Shown piece by piece: positions 1 to 5,855 of a stretch of DNA of 8,374 nucleotides; position 1 is the first letter of the stretch, and the number at the start of each line of letters is the position of its first letter. The DNA is from Thermodesulfovibrionales bacterium (GTDB lineage: Bacteria; Nitrospirota; Thermodesulfovibrionia; Thermodesulfovibrionales; SM23-35), in NCBI GenBank assembly GCA_022013235.1, contig JAKLQR010000274.1, positions 1 through 8,374 on the forward strand. The letters run 5' to 3'. The notes under the pieces were generated by a model. That model was given only the letters and a program-made list of their open reading frames with translations, searched no databases and was not told where the DNA came from. The translations under genes were made by a program, and so were the position numbers.

Positions 1-73
1 AGAAACCTATCATCATGAGTGTTATGTAGACCCAATAGTTGTATTTACTGATGATGAAATCTAAAGTCTCCAT
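1..73 (-). CDS. mrpC: MrpC/MnhC-type (NuoK-like) antiporter subunit, N-terminal fragment
   Basis: Only the first 24 codons are in the window; the gene continues past position 1. The translation begins METLDFIISKYNYWVYITLM, the start of a hydrophobic segment as expected for MrpC, the small NuoK-like membrane subunit of Mrp antiporters (MbhG in hydrogenase complexes). The ATG (73..71) overlaps the TAA stop of the MrpB gene by one base (TAATG), which suggests translational coupling. An AGAGGA ribosome site lies about 9 bases upstream, inside the MrpB gene. Identification rests on position after MrpB and the short N-terminus, so the family call is contextual but fits the operon order well. Confidence 0.75.
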   Translation of the reverse strand, partial: METLDFIISKYNYWVYITLMMIGF

Positions 74-534
74 TACTCCAATTCCTCTGACTCTCCGTGT
101 TCGCCTCCGGAGGCAATATTTATGAAGATAGAAACCATAACAGCCATTACTGCAATGCCTACCCCAATCTCAACACCTAAGATCCCCAGTGACCTTGCTG
201 CTGCAGGTTCTACAGGAATAATGCTATTGAGTATTCCATAATCGAGGTAATTCGAACCGAGTATCACACATAACAAGCCAATTCCTGAATAAATGATTAC
301 ACCGATACAACAGTACATAATATTTATTTTTTCAGACATTCTCTTCGAGGCTTCTTTCAGGTCATAAGCAATTACTAACAAGATGAAGCTTGCCGCTAAG
401 ATACACCCTCCCTGGAAACCTCCCCCGGGGCTGTAGTGTCCATGAGCAATGACATACAGTGCGAAGAGCTGGATAGGGGGGACAAGCAGCCTGCATATGG
501 TTTGTATAATTACATCTTCGAATCGATTGATCAC
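73..534 (-). CDS. mrpB: MrpB/MnhB-type Na+/H+ antiporter subunit (MbhF-like)
   Basis: Integral membrane subunit of a multi-subunit cation/proton antiporter module. From a GTG start at 534 it has 153 residues, typical for stand-alone MrpB. The family signature HGHYSPGGGFQGG is at residues 31-43, in the loop/helix after the first membrane segment (about 13-30). Further membrane segments lie at about 44-58, 73-93 and 117-141, and the C-terminus is acidic (GGEHGESEELE). A longer frame opens with TTG at 564. I prefer GTG at 534 because it overlaps the upstream TGA as GTGA and has GAGGAGG with AGGAGG exactly 8 bases upstream, whereas the TTG would give a 34-base overlap. Function in ion translocation is known for the family; which ion is moved here cannot be read from the sequence. 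Confidence 0.92.
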   Translation of the reverse strand: MINRFEDVIIQTICRLLVPPIQLFALYVIAHGHYSPGGGFQGGCILAASFILLVIAYDLKEASKRMSEKINIMYCCIGVIIYSGIGLLCVILGSNYLDYGILNSIIPVEPAAARSLGILGVEIGVGIAVMAVMVSIFINIASGGEHGESEELE

Positions 535-803
535 TTGCGTGACCTCCTCAAGAGCAGTATGCAAACGACTCCAGCAGTAAATATTACCGTGGTCTCACCC
601 AGAGTGTCATATCCTCTATAGTCAGCAAGAACTGCGGTTACAACATTTGGGGTCGCTGTTTTCTCAAGCGATTCTTCGAGGTATCGCGGAGACACATGTG
701 TATTGGCAGGCGAATTGGGATCTCCCCAATCAGGCATATCAACGGTGGCATATATCAGCAATGCCCCTGTTATGAGAACAACAACAAATGCGATGAACTT
801 CAA
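531..803 (-). CDS. MbhE-like / MrpA C-terminal-type membrane subunit
   Basis: A 90-residue membrane protein with two predicted helices (about 2-20 and 72-86) and a conserved middle block NVVTAVLADYRGYDTLGE at residues 53-70. This block is characteristic of the C-terminal end of MrpA and of the separate MbhE subunit of membrane-bound hydrogenase. It is a free-standing gene here, so MrpA is split in this organism. The start codon is TTG at 803, which overlaps the TGA of the preceding gene as TTGA. It is preceded by a perfect AGGAGG at 812-817 with an 8-base spacer. The gene sits between the MbhD-like and MrpB genes, the same place as MbhE. It is likely a structural subunit at the interface of the antiporter module. 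Confidence 0.88.
   Translation of the reverse strand: MKFIAFVVVLITGALLIYATVDMPDWGDPNSPANTHVSPRYLEESLEKTATPNVVTAVLADYRGYDTLGETTVIFTAGVVCILLLRRSRK
543..548 (-). promoter_or_regulatory. Ribosome binding site deciding the GTG start of MrpB
   Basis: AGGAGG on the minus strand, 8 bases before GTG at 534. It argues against the longer TTG-started frame at 564, whose start lies upstream of this site. Confidence 0.85.
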
Positions 804-1045
804 TCCTTTGTCCTCCTGGTAGTAACAAAGATTGCACCGAAAAAGAAGGCTGTACTGATACCTGCCCCCACAGCAGCTTCAGTAAATGCGACATCCACTG
901 CGCCCATTTCAGTCCAGAGGAGGCACATTAAGAAACTGTATGCCCCAAGCAGTATGGCTGAACTGAGAAGGTCCTTCACGGTAATAGCTGCCAATGCACA
1001 TAAAACAACAATGAAAAGTATTAAAATGTCTAATTGCCATATCAT
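800..1045 (-). CDS. MbhD-like / MrpA C-terminal-type (DUF4040) membrane subunit
   Basis: Small membrane subunit, 81 residues from the ATG at 1045, with about three helices (roughly 5-22, 27-45 and 58-75). The motif DVAFTEAAVGAGISTAFF at residues 51-68 is the hallmark of the MbhD/DUF4040 region found near the C-terminus of full-length MrpA; Asp51 and Glu56 are the conserved acidic residues visible in it. An upstream ATG at 1069 would add eight residues (MDQEGVIS). The 1045 start is preferred because it forms an ATGA overlap with the MrpG stop and has AAGGAG at 1054-1059 with an 8-base spacer. Together with the next gene it supplies, as two separate proteins, what MrpA carries at its C-terminus. 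Confidence 0.9.
   Translation of the reverse strand: MIWQLDILILFIVVLCALAAITVKDLLSSAILLGAYSFLMCLLWTEMGAVDVAFTEAAVGAGISTAFFFGAIFVTTRRTKD
812..817 (-). promoter_or_regulatory. Ribosome binding site for the TTG-started MbhE-like gene
   Basis: A perfect AGGAGG on the minus strand lies 8 bases before the TTG at 803. The full anti-ribosomal match probably compensates for the weak start codon. Confidence 0.85.
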
Positions 1046-1368
1046 TGAGATGACTCCTTCTTGGTCCACGGCTCTACTTTACAATCCAATCCTGCCTTGG
1101 TAATGGCATGTGTAGCAGTGGGGTTGGCAACGAACATGAAAATTGCAATAAACATTATTTTTATGCTCACGAGCAAGGCATCAAAAGACATTCCATCATG
1201 CAGGTTGTAGAGTGCCAGGCCAATGAGTGACAGGAAAGCACCGAGGGTATCGCCCTTGCCGGTAGCATGCATTCTCGTGTAGAAATCAGGAAACCGTAAA
1301 AGTCCGAGAGTTGCTGTTGCAAAGAAAAAGGTTCCTGCCAGGATAAAAATTATAGATATAATATCCAC
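1042..1368 (-). CDS. mrpG: MrpG/MnhG-type Na+/H+ antiporter subunit (MbhC-like)
   Basis: A 108-residue membrane subunit of the PhaG/MnhG family. The diagnostic block LGLLRFPDFYTRMHATGKGD is at residues 21-40, followed by TLGA and two more hydrophobic stretches (about 45-57 and 64-81). The NPTATHAI motif at 82-89 near the C-terminus is also family-typical. The start codon is GTG at 1368 and shares one base with the TAG of MrpF (TAGTG). A GGAGG lies about 10 bases upstream. Length and motifs are ordinary, so the family assignment is firm. The exact mechanistic role of MrpG is poorly defined even in studied systems, though it is needed for complex assembly and transport. Confidence 0.94.
   Translation of the reverse strand: MDIISIIFILAGTFFFATATLGLLRFPDFYTRMHATGKGDTLGAFLSLIGLALYNLHDGMSFDALLVSIKIMFIAIFMFVANPTATHAITKAGLDCKVEPWTKKESSQ
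1054..1059 (-). promoter_or_regulatory. Ribosome binding site deciding the MbhD-like start
   Basis: AAGGAG on the minus strand, 8 bases before the ATG at 1045. It favours this start over the ATG at 1069. Confidence 0.8.
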
Positions 1369-1676
1369 TATTTAATATCCTCCCTTTCTTTAAAGTGTTT
1401 TGCACCTGGAACAATGCTTCCCCTGACACGAAAAAATTTCGAAGCAGCCATAGTTGCAATAAAGTTCAGCAAGGCATAGGCAAGGGCGATGTCCACAAAC
1501 ATGTCAATCCTCTGATAGAGAAGGCCGATGAGGAGTAAGATAACAGTGGTCTTTGTGCCAATGACACTGGTACTAATTATCCTGTCTAAAACAGTTGGTC
1601 CGAATATGGCCCTATAGAGACAAAGCAGAGCCAAGCATCCCAATGTAAGACTAATAGCCAGGAAAAACTGCTCCAT
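1368..1676 (-). CDS. mrpF: MrpF/MnhF-type Na+/H+ antiporter subunit (MbhB-like)
   Basis: A 102-residue protein with three predicted helices (about 4-20, 34-53 and 58-79). The family block YRAIFGPTVLDRI is at residues 21-33. The segment FVDIALAYALLNFIATMAAS in the third helix carries the conserved membrane Asp62 of MrpF, part of the proposed ion path. The C-terminus is a charged tail. The ATG at 1676 lies one base after the MrpE stop (TAGAATG), with GGAGG 6 bases upstream inside the end of MrpE. It is co-transcribed with MrpE and MrpG by position. Confidence 0.94.
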   Translation of the reverse strand: MEQFFLAISLTLGCLALLCLYRAIFGPTVLDRIISTSVIGTKTTVILLLIGLLYQRIDMFVDIALAYALLNFIATMAASKFFRVRGSIVPGAKHFKEREDIK

Positions 1677-1677
1677 T

Positions 1678-2157
1678 CTAGTCCTCCATAAACACGTGGG
1701 CTACTCTATTTTCCATTTCGCCGCTCAGGAGATCGTCTGCAACCTTCTTATTTAATGCATGCACATAATATTCTCCATCAGTGATATCCGCTGTAATGGT
1801 GCCGGGGGTAAGGGTAATAGAATTGGCGAACGTCACCAGAGAAATATCTTTTTTGAGTTTTGTCTTGAACCGTATCATTTTGGGATCAATAGGCATCCTG
1901 GGATTCAATACTAATGAGGCTACATGAATATTTGCCAGTACGATCTGGTAGATCAGCCAGGGTATATAAATTATAAGCCTGATAACCTCTGTGATATCTT
2001 TAAAGGAAAACTGTTTGCGCTCGAACAACAGATCGTGTGTTGTATAGGTAACAATGAGACAGGAAATGCCTCCCAATGCAAGGTGAAAAGCATCAAACTT
2101 TCCAGACCAGATTGCCCAGTTTAGAAAAAGAATAAAGAAGGTTATAATGTATCGCAT
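1678..2157 (-). CDS. mrpE: MrpE/MnhE-type Na+/H+ antiporter subunit (MbhA-like)
   Basis: First gene of the antiporter operon, 159 residues. Two N-terminal hydrophobic stretches (about 3-17 and 25-42) and a third around 58-78 anchor it in the membrane. The C-terminal half is a soluble domain with the family signatures ANSITLTPGT (residues 111-120) and YYVHAL (130-135). The ATG at 2157 has no clear Shine-Dalgarno sequence upstream (AT-rich leader), unlike every other Mrp gene here. This fits a first gene read from its own promoter in the 2158-2239 gap. In Mrp systems MrpE supports assembly and activity; in membrane-bound hydrogenases the equivalent is MbhA. The sequence alone does not separate the two complexes. 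Confidence 0.93.
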   Translation of the reverse strand: MRYIITFFILFLNWAIWSGKFDAFHLALGGISCLIVTYTTHDLLFERKQFSFKDITEVIRLIIYIPWLIYQIVLANIHVASLVLNPRMPIDPKMIRFKTKLKKDISLVTFANSITLTPGTITADITDGEYYVHALNKKVADDLLSGEMENRVAHVFMED

Positions 2158-2207
2158 AAAAATATTTGTTTTCTTAAATTAAATAGTCCTTATGTACGAA
2201 ATTTATA

Positions 2208-2237
2208 ATTCTAATATGTCAAGTTGAAATTTATCAA
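2208..2237 (-). promoter_or_regulatory. Possible promoter of the antiporter operon
   Basis: On the minus strand TTGATA (2237..2232) and TAGAAT (2213..2208) are separated by 18 bases. Each matches the sigma-70 consensus at five of six positions. This puts transcription start about 45 bases upstream of the MrpE ATG, immediately after the stop of the LCIB-like gene. The whole gap is very AT-rich, so chance matches are easy, and read-through from the upstream cassette is also possible. Confidence 0.35.
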
Positions 2238-2253
2238 GTTTAAAAATTTAAAC
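2238..2253. repeat. AT-rich inverted repeat at the end of the LCIB-like gene
   Basis: GTTTAAA and TTTAAAC form perfect 7-base arms around AA. The repeat overlaps the last codons and the stop of the LCIB-like gene and borders the putative antiporter promoter. It has too little GC and no following U-run to be a convincing terminator. A regulator site or chance in AT-rich DNA are the alternatives. Confidence 0.3.
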
Positions 2254-2953
2254 CCTTTCTCTTGCCTTTGACAACTAAATATGAATCAGCAGGCCAAATG
2301 TAATTGCCATCCGGCGCATGGATCTGTATGCCGGTGAAAAACGCATAGTCACTGTGCCGGGTATCGACGGTCTTCTTCAGGGCATTCTCCATGTCTTCCC
2401 TGAGGGCCGTCAGGGTTATTTTCGTCAATTCCAGAAGGTCGGGAACCCGGCCATATGCTATCTCTTTTAGCAGCCGGACCCTGATGAGGCTCAATTCCAC
2501 ATCTTCATTGTCCATCGAGAGATTCAGTTGGCCGCCCTTCAATTCCTTCAGAAAGACATTCAGAGCTCCGCATGCATTGGAGTCCTCTGTCCTGCCGGTT
2601 CTCTTGCACACCCCCAGCTGTCCTTTTGCGCCGATTGCAATATGAGGAAGGGCATAAAAAACATACCGTTCCTTCCCCCCGACAACATGTAAGTGATTCA
2701 TCGCTGCCTTCAGCCCCGTCTTGCCTGCAAAGAACATTGCCGCAAGACTGCAGAGATTGAACGCCTCCCCCCACTTCTCCCTGATCAGGGCGACCAGCGG
2801 CTGGGAGATCTCGTCCCTGCAGACATCCACCGCAGCGATGGCATTGTCGGCATCAAATCCAGCCTTGTTGAGTATTTTGTATGTCTTGTCTATGTATGCA
2901 GCTTCGGTATGCACAACAGGAAAATATTTCTTCAGCATGACTTCAGATGACAT
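2240..2953 (-). CDS. LCIB-family beta-carbonic-anhydrase-like protein
   Basis: A 237-residue soluble protein without signal peptide. I recognise it as a homologue of the algal limiting-CO2-inducible protein LCIB/LCIC, a family with a beta-carbonic anhydrase fold that binds zinc through Cys-His-Cys. Visible signatures are KILNKAGFDADNAIAAVDVCRDEI (residues 26-49, in two blocks), GKERYVFYALPHIAI (93-107), GVCKRTGR followed by SNACGAL (114-131), and DYAFFTGIQIH (202-212). Likely zinc ligands are Cys45, His104 and Cys128; Asp47 in CRDE would be the catalytic acid. Expected chemistry is CO2/bicarbonate interconversion, although some LCIB homologues lack measurable activity. The ATG at 2953 has GGAGG 4 bases upstream. 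It lies downstream of an anion permease and upstream of an antiporter operon. Family recognition is from memory of the algal sequences, not a search; activity is inferred. Confidence 0.78.
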   Translation of the reverse strand: MSSEVMLKKYFPVVHTEAAYIDKTYKILNKAGFDADNAIAAVDVCRDEISQPLVALIREKWGEAFNLCSLAAMFFAGKTGLKAAMNHLHVVGGKERYVFYALPHIAIGAKGQLGVCKRTGRTEDSNACGALNVFLKELKGGQLNLSMDNEDVELSLIRVRLLKEIAYGRVPDLLELTKITLTALREDMENALKKTVDTRHSDYAFFTGIQIHAPDGNYIWPADSYLVVKGKRKGLNF

Positions 2954-2988
2954 AATTCCTCCATAAAAATCCAGGTATAGGTTCAGGA

Positions 2989-3030
2989 AGAGGCACAGGG
3001 AAGGAGAAACCCTTCAGACCCTGTACCTCT
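2989..3030 (-). other. Strong RNA hairpin between permease and LCIB-like gene
   Basis: In the minus-strand transcript AGAGGTACAGGG (3030..3019) pairs with CCCTGTGCCTCT (3000..2989): 12 consecutive pairs with one G-U wobble. The 18-base loop can add an AAGG/CCTT helix. The hairpin begins 15 bases after the permease stop. No U-run follows the stem directly, so it is not a textbook terminator. A partial terminator, a 3'-end stabiliser or a processing site would all fit and could lower LCIB-like expression relative to the permease, or decouple the two. Confidence 0.5.
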
Positions 3031-3045
3031 CCTGCATTCCTGTTC

Positions 3046-4557
3046 TTATTTCAATGTTATCGGCATCCCTAACATAGGCCATATAATGGCCGCGCACAGA
3101 CCAACAATAGCCATTAAGGCTATACTGGCGGGGATACCTGCAACAAAGAACTGCCCTGTTGTAAACTGTTTCGACTCGTATGCAATTGCATTTGGCGCTG
3201 CTCCAACGAGAAGCAAGAACGGCATGCCTGCTGTGACCAGTGACGCAAACAAAATCACCTCGCCTGAAACTCCAAGATAAGGGGCAATAACGAGTGCGAC
3301 AGGAAGCGAGATAGCGATTGCTGCAACATTCATGATGAAGTTGGTCATGATCATAACAAAGAAAGCAATTGCCAGTACAAAAATGAACCAGTTCGATTCC
3401 TGGAACATCACAAGCCAGTTGATGGCCATCCATTTGGCTGCACCGGTCTCCCAGAGGCAAAACCCGATGCTCATTGCGCCGCCGAAGAGTAGGATGATAT
3501 TCCAGGGTATCTCTTCAAGGTCCCTGATCGTAAGAATTTTTGTCGCAAAAAAGAGGACAGTTGAGACCAGGACAATAGCAGATTTGTCGAATGGTTTCAA
3601 TATGGGCATAAAGGATTTCAGTGAGAGAAAAATAATGATTCCAAGAACAGCCAACCCAACAAATATCTCTTTGCCTGTAATGGCCCCCATGTCATTGTAT
3701 AACTGCTGCGCTTTCTGTCTCAATCCGGGAATATTTTTTTTCTCCGGCTTGAACCATATCATCATATATCCCCAGAGGAGAAAAGTCATAATCCAGCCGG
3801 GGAGGAACATGTATTTCGTAAGTTCAAAGAAGGTGATATTTTTTCCCATGATGTCGTTGTAAAACCCTAATGCAACAGCACCTCGAGCCGCACCCAGAAG
3901 GGTCACGATACTTCCCGCACCTGCAACAAAGGCCATGCCGATGAAGAGGCCTTTCCCGAATTTTGTTACCTTGTCTCCTTCGCCATACAGAGAATAGATC
4001 GCGAGGAGGAGAGGGTACATCGTAGCGGCCACCGCGGTATGTGCCATGATGTGGGTGAGAGCTGCGGTTACAACAAAACATCCGAGATAGATCATACTCG
4101 TCTTTTCACCGACAATCGTGAGCATTTTATACGCAAGGCGCTTCGTGAGTCCTGTCCTGGTGAAGACCATTCCGATGACAATCGATCCGAAGATGAACCA
4201 GACAGAGGTGTCCATGAAATCTCTAAAAGCAACCTTCGCGGGCCTGATCAGGAAGAGCGCCTGCATTACACCGATGAGGATGCTCGTAACGCCTATGGGT
4301 ACAACCTCAAAAACCCACCACGTGCCTGCAAGGAGGAAGAGCGCAATGGCTGCTTTCCCTTCTTTTGAGAGCGGAAAATGCGCTCCGAGGGGGTCGACGG
4401 CGTCAGGGAGGGGTGGCATATAATTGAAAACAAAGAAGAATGACAAACCGAGGAAAAGAAAAAATAATCTCCTCAGGTCAAATATCTTTTTCTTTTCGGC
4501 AACTACTATTTCCGGTGGTGGTTCTGGTAAGCCTTCTGTCCTCTTTTTATCTGCCAT
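3046..4557 (-). CDS. DASS/SLC13-family anion (dicarboxylate-type) permease with atypical ion-site motifs
   Basis: A 503-residue inner-membrane protein with a charged, proline-rich cytoplasmic N-terminus (1-30) and about eleven or twelve hydrophobic segments in two repeated halves, the expected size for the divalent anion:Na+ symporter family. Family landmarks are FIFGSIVIGMVFTRTGL (121-137), GAGSIVTLLGAARGAVALG (213-231), LLFGGAMSIG (356-365) and GMPFLLLVGAAPNAIAY (444-460). By eye the two SNT motifs that bind Na+ and substrate carboxylates in well-studied members are replaced by AHT (172-174) and MNV (409-411), and the first TPPN-like loop by AARG (223-226). Substrate and coupling ion are therefore uncertain; C4-dicarboxylate, sulfate or bicarbonate are possible. 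The ATG at 4557 has AGGAGGG about 4 bases upstream, overlapping the stop of the CBS gene. It follows the CBS gene by 9 bases and probably shares its mRNA. Confidence 0.88.
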   Translation of the reverse strand: MADKKRTEGLPEPPPEIVVAEKKKIFDLRRLFFLFLGLSFFFVFNYMPPLPDAVDPLGAHFPLSKEGKAAIALFLLAGTWWVFEVVPIGVTSILIGVMQALFLIRPAKVAFRDFMDTSVWFIFGSIVIGMVFTRTGLTKRLAYKMLTIVGEKTSMIYLGCFVVTAALTHIMAHTAVAATMYPLLLAIYSLYGEGDKVTKFGKGLFIGMAFVAGAGSIVTLLGAARGAVALGFYNDIMGKNITFFELTKYMFLPGWIMTFLLWGYMMIWFKPEKKNIPGLRQKAQQLYNDMGAITGKEIFVGLAVLGIIIFLSLKSFMPILKPFDKSAIVLVSTVLFFATKILTIRDLEEIPWNIILLFGGAMSIGFCLWETGAAKWMAINWLVMFQESNWFIFVLAIAFFVMIMTNFIMNVAAIAISLPVALVIAPYLGVSGEVILFASLVTAGMPFLLLVGAAPNAIAYESKQFTTGQFFVAGIPASIALMAIVGLCAAIIWPMLGMPITLK

Positions 4558-4566
4558 GTAACCCTC

Positions 4567-5088
4567 CTATTCACTCATGATAGCGTTGGAAATTTCATCA
4601 AAGACTTCGATCATCCGTACGAGGCCGACGAACTTCTTTTTGTTCTCAAGGACTGGCAGCAGAACAAGATCATGATGGACCATCATATATGCTGCTTTGG
4701 TTATCGGGTCGGCCGGCTGAACGAAGTGTTTTGCAGGAACCATTATCTCGCTGACCGGCTTCTCGGCAAGCTCTTTTACATCCTTTTTGAAGAGAGAATC
4801 CCAGATCACCGCGAGACCGCTCTCGTCCTCTTCAGGAACCTGTGCCTTTGTGGTGGCTTGCATGAACCTTGGTTCAAGTCCCTTCAGGAGATCTTTAAGC
4901 GTAAGAGTTCCCATAAGATTATATTTCTCGTCAAATACGAGTATCGCCATGGGTTCCGGGAATTTCTTGGTGCTGATGAATGAAACCTTGATAATCCTCA
5001 CCGCCTGGTTAATTGAAAACCAGTAGGGGATATGAGGGTACTCGAAAATACCGATCATCAAATCCTTTGCAAGTTTGCCGTCTGACAT
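4567..5088 (-). CDS. Tandem CBS-domain protein
   Basis: A 173-residue soluble protein made almost entirely of two CBS motifs (about residues 8-70 and 112-170) joined by an acidic linker (EEDESG, 86-91). Typical features are MAILVFDEKYNLMGTLTLKD (47-66) in the first and PVSEIMVPAK (111-120) with LLPVLENKKKFVGLVRM (143-159) in the second. Paired CBS motifs form a Bateman module that usually binds adenosine nucleotides (AMP, ATP, sometimes S-adenosylmethionine) and regulates a partner protein. The gene lies between the regulator (15 bases upstream) and the permease (9 bases downstream), so a role in gating or sensing for the permease is a reasonable inference. The ATG at 5088 has AAGGAGGG 4 bases upstream. 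No other domain is fused. Confidence 0.9.
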   Translation of the reverse strand: MSDGKLAKDLMIGIFEYPHIPYWFSINQAVRIIKVSFISTKKFPEPMAILVFDEKYNLMGTLTLKDLLKGLEPRFMQATTKAQVPEEDESGLAVIWDSLFKKDVKELAEKPVSEIMVPAKHFVQPADPITKAAYMMVHHDLVLLPVLENKKKFVGLVRMIEVFDEISNAIMSE

Positions 5089-5103
5089 AAAACCCTCCTT
5101 TTT

Positions 5104-5841
5104 TTATACGACTTTTCTTTCGAGTTCCACTGAAAACTGGAATCTGTCCGGCATCTTCACTGCCCGCGCATACATGATCATGGTGTCGCCGGAATAGAAG
5201 TGCTGGATCAGCAATATCGCCGGTGAACCCTCCGGCAATCCGAGAACCCTGCCTTCATCTGCGCTTAAGCGGGTAATATCCATGTAGTTTTTTGCCCGTG
5301 TTATCTTTATTCCGTATTTCTTGTCGAAGATCTCGAAGAGTGAATGGTTTTCGATGTCATCTTCTAAAAGGAGAGGGCATACATGATAGGGGATATAATT
5401 TTCCTGAAGCAATACCGGTTCATCCTGAACGGTCCATATCCTTTTTATATAGATAATGTGTTTGTCCGGAGTGATATCGAGCTTTTGATCCAGGTCATCA
5501 ACAGGCATCATGACAGTCTTTGCGAGGACCCTGGACGCAATCTCAAGACCTTCTTCCAGCAGAAGCTCCTTAAGGCTGGTCTGCATATTCAACCCTTCGG
5601 AAATGATATTTCTATATATAAAGGTGCCTTTACCCTGCTGGCGTTTCAGGTAGCCCTGCCGCACGAGTTCAAGGACCGCTGTCCTGACTGTAGCTCTGCT
5701 GACACCAAACATTCTGCAGAGTTCGTCTTCAGTGGGGATCTGTGCGCCGACTTGCCATTCACAGGTCTCGATTTTTTTCCTGAGAATTTCGTAGAGCTGA
5801 AGGTAGAGTTTTTGATGATCTTCCCTGTCGATTAGTTCCAT
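5104..5841 (-). CDS. GntR-family (HutC/UTRA subfamily) transcriptional regulator
   Basis: A 245-residue DNA-binding regulator. The N-terminal winged helix-turn-helix (about 12-77) carries the GntR landmarks IPTEDELCRMFGVSRATVR (35-53) and QQGKGTFI (68-75). The C-terminal part (about 95-240) is a UTRA ligand-binding domain of the HutC subfamily, with LLQENYIP (144-151), HSLFEIFDKKYGIKITRA (166-183) and LGLPEGSPAILLIQ (200-213). Such proteins usually repress and are released by a small metabolite. It is the first gene of the minus-strand cassette, so it probably controls its own operon and perhaps the divergent gene. The ATG at 5841 has only a weak AGGT upstream. A perfect 16-bp inverted repeat starts 15 bases upstream of the ATG. 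The ligand cannot be read from the sequence; a carboxylate or sugar-derived metabolite is a guess from the permease. Confidence 0.93.
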   Translation of the reverse strand: MELIDREDHQKLYLQLYEILRKKIETCEWQVGAQIPTEDELCRMFGVSRATVRTAVLELVRQGYLKRQQGKGTFIYRNIISEGLNMQTSLKELLLEEGLEIASRVLAKTVMMPVDDLDQKLDITPDKHIIYIKRIWTVQDEPVLLQENYIPYHVCPLLLEDDIENHSLFEIFDKKYGIKITRAKNYMDITRLSADEGRVLGLPEGSPAILLIQHFYSGDTMIMYARAVKMPDRFQFSVELERKVV

Positions 5842-5855
5842 AATGTCAACCTAAG

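Noticed and set aside
534..564. TTG start at 564 for MrpB
   Set aside because: It would create a 34-base overlap and lies upstream of the strong AGGAGG. GTG at 534 has ideal spacing and a GTGA junction like its neighbours.
2217..2222. A perfect minus-strand TTGACA before MrpE
   Set aside because: No acceptable -10 hexamer occurs 16-18 bases downstream. The TTGATA/TAGAAT pair nearby is better spaced.
2966..2970. T-run after the permease-LCIB gap hairpin read as an intrinsic terminator
   Set aside because: The run is about 18 bases beyond the stem and abuts the LCIB-like ribosome site, so it does not form a normal hairpin plus U-tract terminator.
3014..3460. A 148-codon minus-strand frame overlapping the permease gene
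   Set aside because: It is a different frame of the same strand as the permease, Cys/Arg-rich and without family features. The permease frame is clearly the coding one.
3332..3862. A 176-codon plus-strand open frame opposite the permease
   Set aside because: It is the antisense of a transmembrane protein with full DASS features, and its translation has no recognisable domain or ribosome site.
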